Shown here in pieces: positions 42,878 to 50,644 of a stretch of DNA of 64,000 nt. Position numbers and translations under genes: made by a program. The DNA is from UBA2387 sp019454665 (GTDB lineage Bacteria > Armatimonadota > Fimbriimonadia > Fimbriimonadales > Fimbriimonadaceae). Every line of letters begins with the position of its first letter. The stretch's first letter is position 1. The notes beneath the pieces were generated by a model that saw only the letters and a list, made by a program, of their open reading frames with translations, was not told the origin of the DNA and ran no database searches. The stretch is from the NCBI GenBank assembly GCA_045862995.1, contig BTVX01000016.1:23680-87679 (forward strand), read 5' to 3'.

Positions 42878-43483
42878 ATGAATCGAAGACTGGTCTTGGC
42901 GACGACGCTGATGGGCCTCTCGGCACTCGGCAGTGCACAAGTTCTCTATTCGTGGGAAACCGGCCTTGAAGGCTGGGCCGACAACTCGGGCGATGTCGTC
43001 CTCAACCTGGCGCAAAGCACCACGGGTGCCACCGAGGGCACTCAGGCCCTGAGCATCACGTGGCAGGGCGGCTTTGGCTGGTTCAACACCGGGCAGACCG
43101 CTGGTCTGGTCGAGCAGACGCTCAACGGCGCGACCCAGTTCGAACTCGACGTGACGGTTCCGGACGGATTCTCGGGCGTGTCGAACTGGGCCAACATGTT
43201 GCTCGCCTTCAACGATGGCACGCACGGCTGGCGTCAGCTCGGCGCCTCGGTGAACGTCCCGACCACCGCCGGAACGCACCGGTTGGTGTTCGACTACAGC
43301 GGTTTGGCAGCCCCGCCTGCTTCGAACCCCTGGTTCCAGATCCACCTCGCCGTCAACTCGGCGAATGGTGCCGACCGGACCCTGTACCTCGACAACATGC
43401 ACGTGGTTCCCGAGCCCGCTTCGATGATCGCTTTGGCTCTGGGCGGCCTGGGCGTCATCGCCCGCCGACGCCGCAAGGTCTGA
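42878..43483 (+). CDS. PEP-CTERM surface protein
   Basis: A 201-residue exported protein with a signal peptide (L-V-L-A-T-T-L-M-G-L-S-A-L-G-S-A) and the C-terminal sorting signal V-P-E-P-A-S-M, a hydrophobic helix and A-R-R-R-R-K. The middle is a beta-sandwich resembling carbohydrate-binding modules (W-E-T-G-L-E-G-W, F-Q-I-H-L-A-V-N). The PEP-CTERM tail is processed by an exosortase, usually in bacteria that make extracellular polysaccharide; no exosortase is in the window. A strong terminator follows. Confidence 0.92.
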   Translation: MNRRLVLATTLMGLSALGSAQVLYSWETGLEGWADNSGDVVLNLAQSTTGATEGTQALSITWQGGFGWFNTGQTAGLVEQTLNGATQFELDVTVPDGFSGVSNWANMLLAFNDGTHGWRQLGASVNVPTTAGTHRLVFDYSGLAAPPASNPWFQIHLAVNSANGADRTLYLDNMHVVPEPASMIALALGGLGVIARRRRKV

Positions 43484-43502
43484 TCGCTCTGACCGACGTC
43501 TC

Positions 43503-43539
43503 CGACGGCCTGGACCCAAGGTCCGGGCCGTCGTTGTTT
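43503..43539 (+). terminator. Intrinsic terminator after the PEP-CTERM gene
   Basis: A 14-bp stem with one G-T pair (43503-43516 with 43520-43533, loop CAA) followed by TTGTTT. Confidence 0.85.
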
Positions 43540-43622
43540 CAGAATCCCAAGGCTGGCGGGAACCTGAACATCGCCAGACATCGTAATGCGCGGTTGCGCG
43601 TTGCGCTAGGAAGGATTCTCAC

Positions 43623-45608
43623 TTGGGCCCCAACACTCGGAACCTGATCGTCACCGTCTGCCTTGTCGCACTCGCAATACCCGGCTTTGCCGACGACGGC
43701 GTGCGTTCCAAGCGCAAGCTGCCAGCCGTCAAGTTGGAGAAGGCGCCCGCGATTGACGGGGCGGTCGAGGCCGAAGAGTGGGCCCTTGCGCCCGTGGCCA
43801 CCCCCTTCTACGATGCCTACACGGCCAAGCCGCCGGAGCATCGCACCGAGGCGCGACTGGGCTACACGGACACCGCCCTGTACGTGGCTTTCGTCTGCCA
43901 CGACCCCGACCCCTCGAAGATTGTGGCCACCCAGATTCAACCGGGTTCCGACTTCAACGGCGAGGACTTCGTCGTGCTGATGCTCGACACGTACGGCACG
44001 CGCCAAGCCGGTCAGTTGTCGAGGTTCCTGGTCAACGCTTTGGGAACGACCAACGAAGAGATCGCCGGCGGGCGGGCCAACAAGCGGGAATGGCGCGGCA
44101 AGTGGAAGGCCGCCGCGAAGCGAACCCCCGAGGGCTACTCCGTCGAGATGGAGATCCCTTGGGCGATCCTCAACTACCCGGACAAGAAGCAGCAGACCAT
44201 GGATATCAACTTCATCCGGGCTCATGCGCGCAGCCAGGTCATCAGCCGCTGGAGCGACCTGACCCCGGGCTTCCGATGGGACTACATGGGCTTCTGGGAG
44301 CAGGTGGACCCGCCCAAGCCGACCTCGACATCCAGGGTTGAGTGGCTCGGTTACGCCGCGCCCGAGTTCGACGAGGGCAAGTCCTCGTTCCGCATGGGTT
44401 TCGACGCGAGGTACCCCTTCACCAGCGACCTGACGGGTGTGCTCAGCGTGAACCCCGACTTCAAGAACATCGAGGGCCAAATCGCCGGCATCGAGTTCAC
44501 GCGTTCGGAGCGGTTCATCCGCGACACGCGGCCTTTCTTTACGGAAGGCGGCGACTACTTCCAACTCACGCCCGAGTACACGTTCGGCCAGATGTTCTAC
44601 AGCCAGCGCATCCCCTACTTTGATTACGGCGTGAAGGCGTTTGGCCGGGCGGACAAGAGCACGTCCGTCGGCGCTTTGGTGGCCGTGGACACGGGCGATT
44701 CGACGAACGCCGTCGTCAAAATCGGCAAGGAGATGGGGCCCGACCACTCGGCCAGCCTGTTCACCGCCCACCAAGACCACGTGGTGAACGGGACCAACAC
44801 GCTGGTCGGCCACACGACCTACAACAAGTTCAACCGTTGGTTCTTCGAGACGGAGTCGTCCACGGTTTGGGACAGGGGAACGCGGCACGGCGCCTATGCG
44901 GGTGCGGTGGCGTTCTCGATGCCGAGGCTGTTCTCGGTGGTGCGCTACAGCAAGGTGGACCGCGGGTTCCGGCCGGCGCTGGGCTTTCTGCCGTTCGACA
45001 ACGACCAGGGCACGTACTGGTTCACCGAGTACAACAACGAATTCCGGACGGGTCCCCTGCGTCGGGTCTACGGCGAGGTCTTTTTGAACGACTATCGCCA
45101 CACCGACGGCTCGCCCTTCCGCAAGGAGGCTTCGCTATCGGCCGGCGTGGTCACCAACAAGGACATGCGGATCGGCGCGTGGGCCGCTTGGGATCGTTTC
45201 GAAGGCGAGGCGTCCCGCGTGTTCGGTCTGAACCTGCAGTTCAACCAATCGAAGAGCGACACGCGCAAGGGTGTTTCGCTCAACCACGGCGAGCGGGGAG
45301 GCGACAAGACCCAGTTCCTCAGCGTGTTCGGCAACCATCGCCTGATGAAGCGGCTGCTGATCGGCGCTTCGACGAGCGCGCTCAACTTCCAGGGCCACTC
45401 GACGCTGAGCGTGGCATCGCTGAGTTGGGAGCTCGACCCGCGCCGTTCGTTGAGCGGCCGGTGGGTCAATCGCGACGGGACGTCGAACTTCTACTTGGCC
45501 TACCGCAACGCGGGTTTCGAGGGGATGGACTGGTACGTGATCCTCGGCGATCCCAACTCGCCCAAGTTCCGCGAACGATTGGCGATCAAGGTCGTCTGGG
45601 CGTTCTAG
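43623..45608 (+). CDS. DUF5916-type outer-membrane protein with carbohydrate-binding N-terminus
   Basis: A 661-residue exported protein. A short signal peptide is followed by a CBM9-like domain (A-I-D-G-A-V-E-A-E-E-W at about 40-50, L-Y-V-A-F-V-C-H-D near 85), then a long beta-rich region ending in V-V-W-A-F, consistent with an outer-membrane barrel and the DUF5916 family. Its role may be glycan binding or uptake. The start is a TTG at 43623 with AGGAAGG about 6 nt upstream; no ATG fits the signal peptide. The gene follows the PEP-CTERM terminator, so it has its own promoter. Confidence 0.82.
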   Translation: MGPNTRNLIVTVCLVALAIPGFADDGVRSKRKLPAVKLEKAPAIDGAVEAEEWALAPVATPFYDAYTAKPPEHRTEARLGYTDTALYVAFVCHDPDPSKIVATQIQPGSDFNGEDFVVLMLDTYGTRQAGQLSRFLVNALGTTNEEIAGGRANKREWRGKWKAAAKRTPEGYSVEMEIPWAILNYPDKKQQTMDINFIRAHARSQVISRWSDLTPGFRWDYMGFWEQVDPPKPTSTSRVEWLGYAAPEFDEGKSSFRMGFDARYPFTSDLTGVLSVNPDFKNIEGQIAGIEFTRSERFIRDTRPFFTEGGDYFQLTPEYTFGQMFYSQRIPYFDYGVKAFGRADKSTSVGALVAVDTGDSTNAVVKIGKEMGPDHSASLFTAHQDHVVNGTNTLVGHTTYNKFNRWFFETESSTVWDRGTRHGAYAGAVAFSMPRLFSVVRYSKVDRGFRPALGFLPFDNDQGTYWFTEYNNEFRTGPLRRVYGEVFLNDYRHTDGSPFRKEASLSAGVVTNKDMRIGAWAAWDRFEGEASRVFGLNLQFNQSKSDTRKGVSLNHGERGGDKTQFLSVFGNHRLMKRLLIGASTSALNFQGHSTLSVASLSWELDPRRSLSGRWVNRDGTSNFYLAYRNAGFEGMDWYVILGDPNSPKFRERLAIKVVWAF

Positions 45609-45751
45609 CGCGAAGGTATGCTTTCGAAGTAGGACCGCGTTCCAAAGACGGGGTTGCAGATGCCGCCATTGTCCGCACCCGATGCGGCGTTTCTGGTAGC
45701 ATAACCGCGATCCCGCTACGCGTGGGAGCCGATCCAACAGAGCCACTCAAT

Positions 45752-47311
45752 ATGACCGACGAACAGTTGACGCCGCCCGGCACGGACGCTCACGAGAGCG
45801 ATCCCAAGCCGAAAGAAGAGGCGACGCCCGAACCCGTGGAGGCCCCCGGGCCCAACGACGGCGCACCGCAAGCCTCGACGACCTCGCCCGCCGAGTCTGA
45901 ACCTCAAGCGCCTGCGGCGCCGGTCAGCGACTTCGACCTGTTCGAAGCCGCGTTGAGCGCACTCGAAGGAGGACAGCCCACGTCCGAGTTGGAAAGCGCC
46001 TACAAGCCGCTCCGCAAAGGCGAGATGCTGCAGGCGACGGTCATCCACGTGGAACGCGACCGCGTGTTCGTCAACCTCGGCACCAAGTCCGAAGGCATCG
46101 TCCCTGTAGGCGAGCTCACGGACGGTGCCATCGCTTCGGCCGAAGACCATGTGAAGGTCGGCGACAAGATCAATGTTGTCGTCATCCAGACCGAGGGCCG
46201 AGAGGGCAACCCCATTCTTTCAAAGAAGCGAGCCGACTTCGAAGAACTCTGGGACACCATCGTCGAAGCCGAACGAGAAGGCCGAACGCTGGAAGCGCCC
46301 GTTCTGGAGCGCGTGAAAGGCGGTCTCGTGGTTGACATCGGCGTGAGAGGCTTCGTCCCCGCCACGCACGTCGGCAACGGCAAGCTCCGCAACATCGAAA
46401 AGTACGTCGGCCAAACGTTGCCGCTCAAGATCCTCGAAATCGACCGCGACCGACGCAAGGTCGTGCTGTCGAACAAGAACGCCGAAGACGAGAAGCGAGA
46501 CGAGGCCAAGGACAACATCTTCAAGGAAGTCGAGCCGGGCGATATCCTGACGGGAGTCGTTCGCCGACTCACCGACTACGGAGCGTTTGTGGACCTCGGC
46601 GGCGTGGACGGATTGCTCCACATCTCGGAAATGAGTTGGGCGCGCATCAAGCACCCTCGCGAAATGTTCAAGGAAGGGCAGGAGATCCAAGTCATGGTGC
46701 TCCGCCTGGACAAGGAGATCGGCAAGATCAGCCTTGGCCACCGACAGGTCCTTCCCGACCCCTGGAAGCTGATCGGCGAGAACTACCGCGAAGGCCAGAA
46801 GCTCACCGTCAAGATCGGGCGACTGGTCACGGGAGGCGCGTTCGTCGCGTTGCCGGAAGGCGCAGAGGCGTTCCTTCCGCTCAGCGAGATGTCGGTCCGC
46901 CGCATCCGCCGACCTCAGGATGCCGTCGAGGAGGACCAAGAAGTCGAAGTCCAGATCATCGAGCTGAAGCCGACCGAAAGGCGCATGGTGCTGAGCATCC
47001 GCGCGCTGGGTGGCGGCGCCGACGCCGGCTCGGGCAGCACCGCTCCCCCCTACGAGTACGACGACCGCGACGGCAAGCGACGCACGGTGCCCGGCAAGAA
47101 GGGCGCGAAGAAGGGTGGTCGGCGAGACCGCGACGAGGACGAGTTCGAGTTCATCTCCGGCACGCGACGAGGACTCGGGACCATCTCCGCAGGCGGTGCC
47201 ACGATCGGCGAGCGCCTGGGCATGCTCAAGGGTCTGCTCCGCGACGAGAGCCCCGAAGAGAGCGACGAAGCGAAGGAAGCCGAGTCCACCGACGAGTCTG
47301 GCGAAGAGTAA
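45752..47311 (+). CDS. rpsA: 30S ribosomal protein S1
   Basis: RNA-binding ribosomal protein of 519 residues with an acidic, Pro-rich N-terminal extension of about 80 residues, then four S1 domains (for example R-D-R-V-F-V-N-L-G-T-K-S-E-G-I, G-L-V-V-D-I-G-V-R-G-F-V-P, Y-G-A-F-V-D-L-G-G-V-D-G-L-L-H-I-S-E and G-G-A-F-V-A-L-P-E-G-A-E-A-F-L). The C-terminus has a basic patch (K-K-G-A-K-K-G-G-R-R) and an acidic tail. E. coli S1 has six domains; four is usual for many other phyla. S1 normally recruits mRNAs with structured leaders, which is worth noting where leaderless starts seem common. It ends at a perfect hairpin. Confidence 0.95.
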   Translation: MTDEQLTPPGTDAHESDPKPKEEATPEPVEAPGPNDGAPQASTTSPAESEPQAPAAPVSDFDLFEAALSALEGGQPTSELESAYKPLRKGEMLQATVIHVERDRVFVNLGTKSEGIVPVGELTDGAIASAEDHVKVGDKINVVVIQTEGREGNPILSKKRADFEELWDTIVEAEREGRTLEAPVLERVKGGLVVDIGVRGFVPATHVGNGKLRNIEKYVGQTLPLKILEIDRDRRKVVLSNKNAEDEKRDEAKDNIFKEVEPGDILTGVVRRLTDYGAFVDLGGVDGLLHISEMSWARIKHPREMFKEGQEIQVMVLRLDKEIGKISLGHRQVLPDPWKLIGENYREGQKLTVKIGRLVTGGAFVALPEGAEAFLPLSEMSVRRIRRPQDAVEEDQEVEVQIIELKPTERRMVLSIRALGGGADAGSGSTAPPYEYDDRDGKRRTVPGKKGAKKGGRRDRDEDEFEFISGTRRGLGTISAGGATIGERLGMLKGLLRDESPEESDEAKEAESTDESGEE

Positions 47312-47331
47312 GAACCGCGCTGGTTTCAAGC

Positions 47332-47368
47332 AATCTGTCAAGGGTTTCAAGATAACCCTTGACAGATT
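47332..47368 (+). terminator. rpsA terminator hairpin with an embedded promoter
   Basis: A perfect 15-bp stem (AATCTGTCAAGGGTT at 47332-47346 with AACCCTTGACAGATT at 47354-47368, loop TCAAGAT). The 3' arm contains the -35 box TTGACA of the next gene, so the same bases end rpsA transcription and start the lipoprotein transcript. Confidence 0.85.
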
Positions 47369-47387
47369 TGCTTTGTGGCCTTATGAT
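47359..47387 (+). promoter_or_regulatory. Near-consensus sigma70 promoter of lipoprotein 1
   Basis: TTGACA (47359-47364), exactly 17 nt, TATGAT (47382-47387). The start codons GTG 47395 and ATG 47398 lie 7 and 10 nt after the -10 box, so the mRNA should be leaderless. Confidence 0.85.
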
Positions 47388-47397
47388 GGGTCGCGTG

Positions 47398-47808
47398 ATG
47401 CACCATCGCTCACCCATCCGGCTCCTTGGCTACGTTGTGGCCCTCGGCACCATTCTCGCCTGTGGCGGCTCCGGCAGCGACATCGCGGGCAATCGCTACC
47501 CCCTCACGGCATCCGTGGTGATCGTGGCCACCAACCACGACGCCGACAATGCCCACTTCCTGATCAACTCCGAGCCGTTCGATCCGTCGAACCGAGTCCC
47601 GCCAGGTACGACGCGCTCGCGAAACTCGTTGGACACGTGGACCTGGGACAACGCCAGCCACACGCGCTCCTTCAGCATCTTCGTGGGCCGAAACAGCGTC
47701 GTGCTCGACACAGCCGTGGTGACCATCTCGGGCGACCAGCGAATGCAGGGCTACCACATCACGGCCAATTGGGACGGAACGAACCTGACTGTTGGTCTGG
47801 CCCATTAG
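47398..47808 (+). CDS. Small lipoprotein 1 of a tandem paralogous set
   Basis: A 136-residue lipoprotein: hydrophobic signal L-L-G-Y-V-V-A-L-G-T-I and lipobox L-A-C near residue 22. The mature domain is a short beta-rich fold. It shares Y-P-L-T near the start, N-x-x-F or H-F-L-I-N, S-N-R-V, V-V-L-D and S-G-D-Q-R-M-Q-G with lipoprotein 2, and is of identical length. The family is not recognised; the pattern suggests a small immunoglobulin-like or secreted-matrix domain. Start: the ATG at 47398 or GTG at 47395, both at the predicted transcript 5' end. Confidence 0.8.
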   Translation: MHHRSPIRLLGYVVALGTILACGGSGSDIAGNRYPLTASVVIVATNHDADNAHFLINSEPFDPSNRVPPGTTRSRNSLDTWTWDNASHTRSFSIFVGRNSVVLDTAVVTISGDQRMQGYHITANWDGTNLTVGLAH

Positions 47809-47828
47809 GGGCTGGAAACGAGCATGTG

Positions 47829-47857
47829 GCGGGCGAGGCTCATCGAGCCTCGCCCGC
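47829..47857 (+). terminator. Terminator after lipoprotein 1
   Basis: A perfect 12-bp stem (GCGGGCGAGGCT, loop CATCG, AGCCTCGCCCGC) about 20 nt after the stop, followed by GTGTGTCTG. The core GGGCGAGGC/GCCTCGCCC recurs after lipoprotein 3. Confidence 0.75.
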
Positions 47858-47885
47858 GTGTGTCTGACGGCACACGTCAAAAACC

Positions 47886-47914
47886 TTGACAAAACCGTCC
47901 AGATGCTCTATGAT
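47886..47914 (+). promoter_or_regulatory. Near-consensus sigma70 promoter of lipoprotein 2
   Basis: TTGACA (47886-47891), 17 nt, TATGAT (47909-47914), the same boxes and spacing as for lipoprotein 1. The GTG start at 47921 is 6 nt beyond, so translation is probably leaderless. Confidence 0.85.
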
Positions 47915-47920
47915 GGCGGA

Positions 47921-48331
47921 GTGAAGACAAAGCTGTCTCCTGTTCGCATCGCCACGGGACTTGTCGCGGCGACCGTCATTCTTGCATGCGGAGGCTCCGG
48001 AACCACTGGGAACAACTACCCCCTGGTCACCTCGGTTCGCCTGCGCGCCTCCAACCTGGATGTGGACAACATCCACTTCCTGATCAACACCGAGACCTTC
48101 TCGGCCAGCAACCGGGTCGCGCCTTCGACGACGATGGAACGGACGAGCGAGTTCTCGTACACCTGGGACAGTGCGACGCAGGTCAACGAGTTCCGCGTGT
48201 ACTGTGGCCGAGGAGGCGTCGTGCTGGACTCCGAGATGATCACGATGTCGGGCGACCAGAGGATGCAAGGCAAGAAGATCGCGGCAACCTGGGACGGCAC
48301 GGACGTGATCGTCAACCTCGTGGACCCGTAG
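47921..48331 (+). CDS. Small lipoprotein 2 of a tandem paralogous set
   Basis: A 136-residue lipoprotein closely related to lipoprotein 1: signal A-T-G-L-V-A-A-T-V-I-L-A-C with lipobox L-A-C, then Y-P-L-V, H-F-L-I-N-T-E-T-F, S-N-R-V-A-P, V-V-L-D-S and S-G-D-Q-R-M-Q-G. The start is GTG at 47921, at the predicted transcript start. The close similarity of gene, promoter and start architecture shows a recent tandem duplication that included the promoter. Function unknown. Confidence 0.8.
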   Translation: MKTKLSPVRIATGLVAATVILACGGSGTTGNNYPLVTSVRLRASNLDVDNIHFLINTETFSASNRVAPSTTMERTSEFSYTWDSATQVNEFRVYCGRGGVVLDSEMITMSGDQRMQGKKIAATWDGTDVIVNLVDP

Positions 48332-48395
48332 GTAGCGAGATCGAGTGGGCGGCTTGAGACGCTCTTGAGACGGTGGACGCGCAGACTGGTCCACG

Positions 48396-48827
48396 ATGAA
48401 GCATCTCAAGTCCCCCATTCGCTTCTGTGCCGCAATCGTCGGCCTGACGACCATTCTCGCCTGCACGAACATTTTCGGCGGTTCGTCCGGTGGCGGCAGC
48501 GACTCGTCTTTCCCTAAGACGGCGCACGTCACGTTGGTTGCGGTCAACTCGACCGAGAGCGCCGCTCACTTCGTTGCCGAACCCGGTGACCCTGTGGCCG
48601 CGAATCTGGTCTCTGGCGGTGCAACGCGCGAGGTCAGGAGTACGGACAGCTACCAGTGGTTGACAGAGACGTCCACTCAAGAGATCACTGTTTTCGTCTA
48701 CAGCAGCGCCTATCTGGACTACCCGATCGGATCGGACAGCATCGTCGTCTCGGGGGCGGACAGCTCCAAGAAGATCCGCGCGGTCTGGGACGGCGAGTCC
48801 GTGAATCTGTCGCTCGTGAGCCATTGA
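48396..48827 (+). CDS. Small lipoprotein 3 of a tandem paralogous set
   Basis: A 143-residue lipoprotein, more diverged: signal K-S-P-I-R-F-C-A-A-I-V-G-L-T-T-I-L-A-C (the lead K/S-P-I-R and T-I-L-A-C are shared with lipoprotein 1), then a Ser/Gly linker and a domain with A-H-F-V-A-E, S-V-N-L-S-L. The characteristic S-G-D-Q-R-M-Q-G of its paralogs is reduced to V-S-G-A-D-S-S-K-K. No consensus promoter is seen directly upstream; TTGAGA at 48365 has a poor -10 partner. It ends just before a terminator with the same core as after lipoprotein 1. Confidence 0.75.
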   Translation: MKHLKSPIRFCAAIVGLTTILACTNIFGGSSGGGSDSSFPKTAHVTLVAVNSTESAAHFVAEPGDPVAANLVSGGATREVRSTDSYQWLTETSTQEITVFVYSSAYLDYPIGSDSIVVSGADSSKKIRAVWDGESVNLSLVSH

Positions 48828-48840
48828 CGGCGACTCTGGG

Positions 48841-48860
48841 GGGCGAGGCGAGCCTCGCCC
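48841..48860 (+). terminator. Terminator-like hairpin after lipoprotein 3
   Basis: GGGCGAGGC, GA, GCCTCGCCC: a perfect palindromic stem, 14 nt after the stop codon. The same 9-bp arms occur in the terminator at 47829-47857. Confidence 0.65.
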
Positions 48861-48958
48861 TCCCTAGGGGTGCCCTATCCCGAGTGGACGACGACCACAG
48901 CCCAGCCTCAGCCTCACACCACCGAACATCACCGAACGGCCCCGAACGGCGAATATAC

Positions 48959-50218
48959 CTAGGTGCCTCGACGCCGATCGCGCATTCCAAGCACGGTCGC
49001 CAAGAAGAGACTGACCACCAGACCGGCGGCCAAACCCATCCCCGTGTTGCGAACGGGCCGTTTGTTGATCGGCTCGTCTGACAGGAACGGCTCGTCGAGG
49101 ATCGTCCAGCGCACGCGCTCCACCTCGGCTTCGACGTTGGATGTCTCGAACCGCTTCATCAGCTCCAGATACGTCTCTTCTCGAACGCGCAGGTCTCGGT
49201 AGAGCCGCTGCAGTTCGGCGGTCTCCGCGGGCACCGATTCGGCGACGAGGCGGGCTTCGGCCACCTGCCAAACAAGAACCTTCCGGCGGGACTCCAGTTC
49301 GGCGATCTGGGTGGTCAGGTTCTCGCTGATGGCCGTGGCCTCTTTGGCGGCTTCTTCGCGGGCCAGGGCGCGAGCCTCGCGCAAACGCGACTCGATCTGC
49401 TTCATCTGCGGCGCCTCGGGTCCGTAGGTCTGTTCGGCGACGCGCTTCTCAAGTTCGATCTCCTTGACTTTGTTGCGCCAGAACAGCGACGTGGCCGATC
49501 CGGTCGGAAGGTCTATCGAGGCGCGGGCCTGGGCCTCGGCCTTCTGTTTGGCCTCGTTGAGCTGGTTCTCGACGGTGCCCAATTGGAACTGCAAGTCCTG
49601 TAGTTTGCGGAACTGGAGACCGGCGGCGTCGGGTGACGTCGGGTCGCCGGGGGCCTTCATCTGCTTGACGTAATTGAGCAGGGCGTCCTGCGCGGCTTCG
49701 AGTTCGACCTTGCGCTTCTCGATGGACTCCTGCAAGTAGCGTGCCTGAATCTCGGCCGTCGAGAAGCCGACCTCTCGGTTCGCCGCTTTGAATGCGTTCA
49801 GCGTCTCGTTCAATATCTTGAGGGAGAACTTCTCGTCGGGATCAATCACCGAGAGACGCACCTGGCTGCGCGGCAACTCGGGGCTGATGACGAGCAATTC
49901 GTCCAGATCCTTCTGTCTCAACTTGGTCGCTTCGCGCACCGGCGCTTGAACGCGCTCGCTCCGCAAAATGCCCATGAGAATGTCTACGGGAGTGATCGCC
50001 GTTAGACCGAGCGAGAGGCCCATCATGCCTTCGCCTTGCTTGTCGAGCGGGATGAAGATGGTCGCGCTGGCCCGGTAGATGGGCTTGGACACGAACGTCA
50101 TCACAAGCTGGAAGAGCCCGGCCAAAACGGTCAGCCCGATCACCAGCTTGCCATACCGGCGCACATCGCCGAACCAAGCCTGCAGATCAAGCCTGTCGTT
50201 GGGCCCAGAGTTCGCCAC
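48959..50218 (-). CDS. Wzz/GumC-type polysaccharide chain-length protein
   Basis: A 419-residue inner-membrane protein with two flanking helices (about residues 24-45 and 393-412) and a long coiled-coil periplasmic region, the layout of Wzz/PCP proteins. R-A-S-A-T-I-F-I-P near residue 48 matches the start of the Wzz domain and K-R-P-V-R-N-T-G-M-G-L the P-x-x-P-rich region before the second helix. It controls polysaccharide length or export. It lacks the C-terminal kinase of Wzc. The GTG at 50218 lies 8 nt after TATACT, so it is probably leaderless. The gene is alone; no polysaccharide cluster is in the window. Confidence 0.85.
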   Translation of the reverse strand: MANSGPNDRLDLQAWFGDVRRYGKLVIGLTVLAGLFQLVMTFVSKPIYRASATIFIPLDKQGEGMMGLSLGLTAITPVDILMGILRSERVQAPVREATKLRQKDLDELLVISPELPRSQVRLSVIDPDEKFSLKILNETLNAFKAANREVGFSTAEIQARYLQESIEKRKVELEAAQDALLNYVKQMKAPGDPTSPDAAGLQFRKLQDLQFQLGTVENQLNEAKQKAEAQARASIDLPTGSATSLFWRNKVKEIELEKRVAEQTYGPEAPQMKQIESRLREARALAREEAAKEATAISENLTTQIAELESRRKVLVWQVAEARLVAESVPAETAELQRLYRDLRVREETYLELMKRFETSNVEAEVERVRWTILDEPFLSDEPINKRPVRNTGMGLAAGLVVSLFLATVLGMRDRRRGT

Positions 50219-50226
50219 GGTTCGGC

Positions 50227-50234
50227 AGTATACA
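50227..50234. promoter_or_regulatory. Overlapping divergent -10 boxes around GTATAC
   Basis: On the minus strand TATACT (50232-50227) serves the Wzz-like gene; on the plus strand TATACA (50229-50234) serves the BamE-like gene. The two -10 hexamers share bases, so the promoters should exclude each other. Confidence 0.55.
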
Positions 50235-50254
50235 GTCTTGAGAAGAGGACGCGT

Positions 50255-50644
50255 ATGATGTTCGGTGTGGAACCACGCACGACGGCCGACAAACCGACCT
50301 GGTTGGACTACCTGCTCATGTTCGGTGCGCCCATCGCCTTCGTGGTCGTCCTGGTGGTCGGCGTTGCGATGATCGTCGGTCCGGCGCCCAACCCGACCCC
50401 GGTGGGCCTGATCAAGCAGGGCGTCATCCGCAACGGCATGTCGGTGGTGGAGGTCGAAAGCCGCCTTGGCCCGCCGAAGGGGCGCGAAGACAAGCCCGAT
50501 GGCGGGTTTGCCTATCAATACCAGGGAGCGACACCCGAGCCGTGGGTGGTCGAAGACGGCTACGTGGACTTCAACTCGGACGGCTACGTGATCGGCACGA
50601 CCGTCGAGCGCATCACGGTGCGTCCGCCGGGCGAGGATCGCTGA
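50255..50644 (+). CDS. Membrane-anchored BamE/SmpA-like domain protein
   Basis: A 129-residue protein with one transmembrane helix at about residues 20-45 and a C-terminal domain beginning G-M-S-V-V-E-V-E-S-R-L-G-P-P, the pattern of SmpA/OmlA (BamE) folds (G-M-t-x-x-x-V-x-x-x-L-G-x-P). A likely role is in envelope assembly, but classical BamE is a lipoprotein and this one is not. The ATG at 50255 is preceded by AGAAGAGGAC, a usable ribosome binding site. Its end overlaps the convergent YfhO gene by 32 nt. Confidence 0.7.
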   Translation: MMFGVEPRTTADKPTWLDYLLMFGAPIAFVVVLVVGVAMIVGPAPNPTPVGLIKQGVIRNGMSVVEVESRLGPPKGREDKPDGGFAYQYQGATPEPWVVEDGYVDFNSDGYVIGTTVERITVRPPGEDR

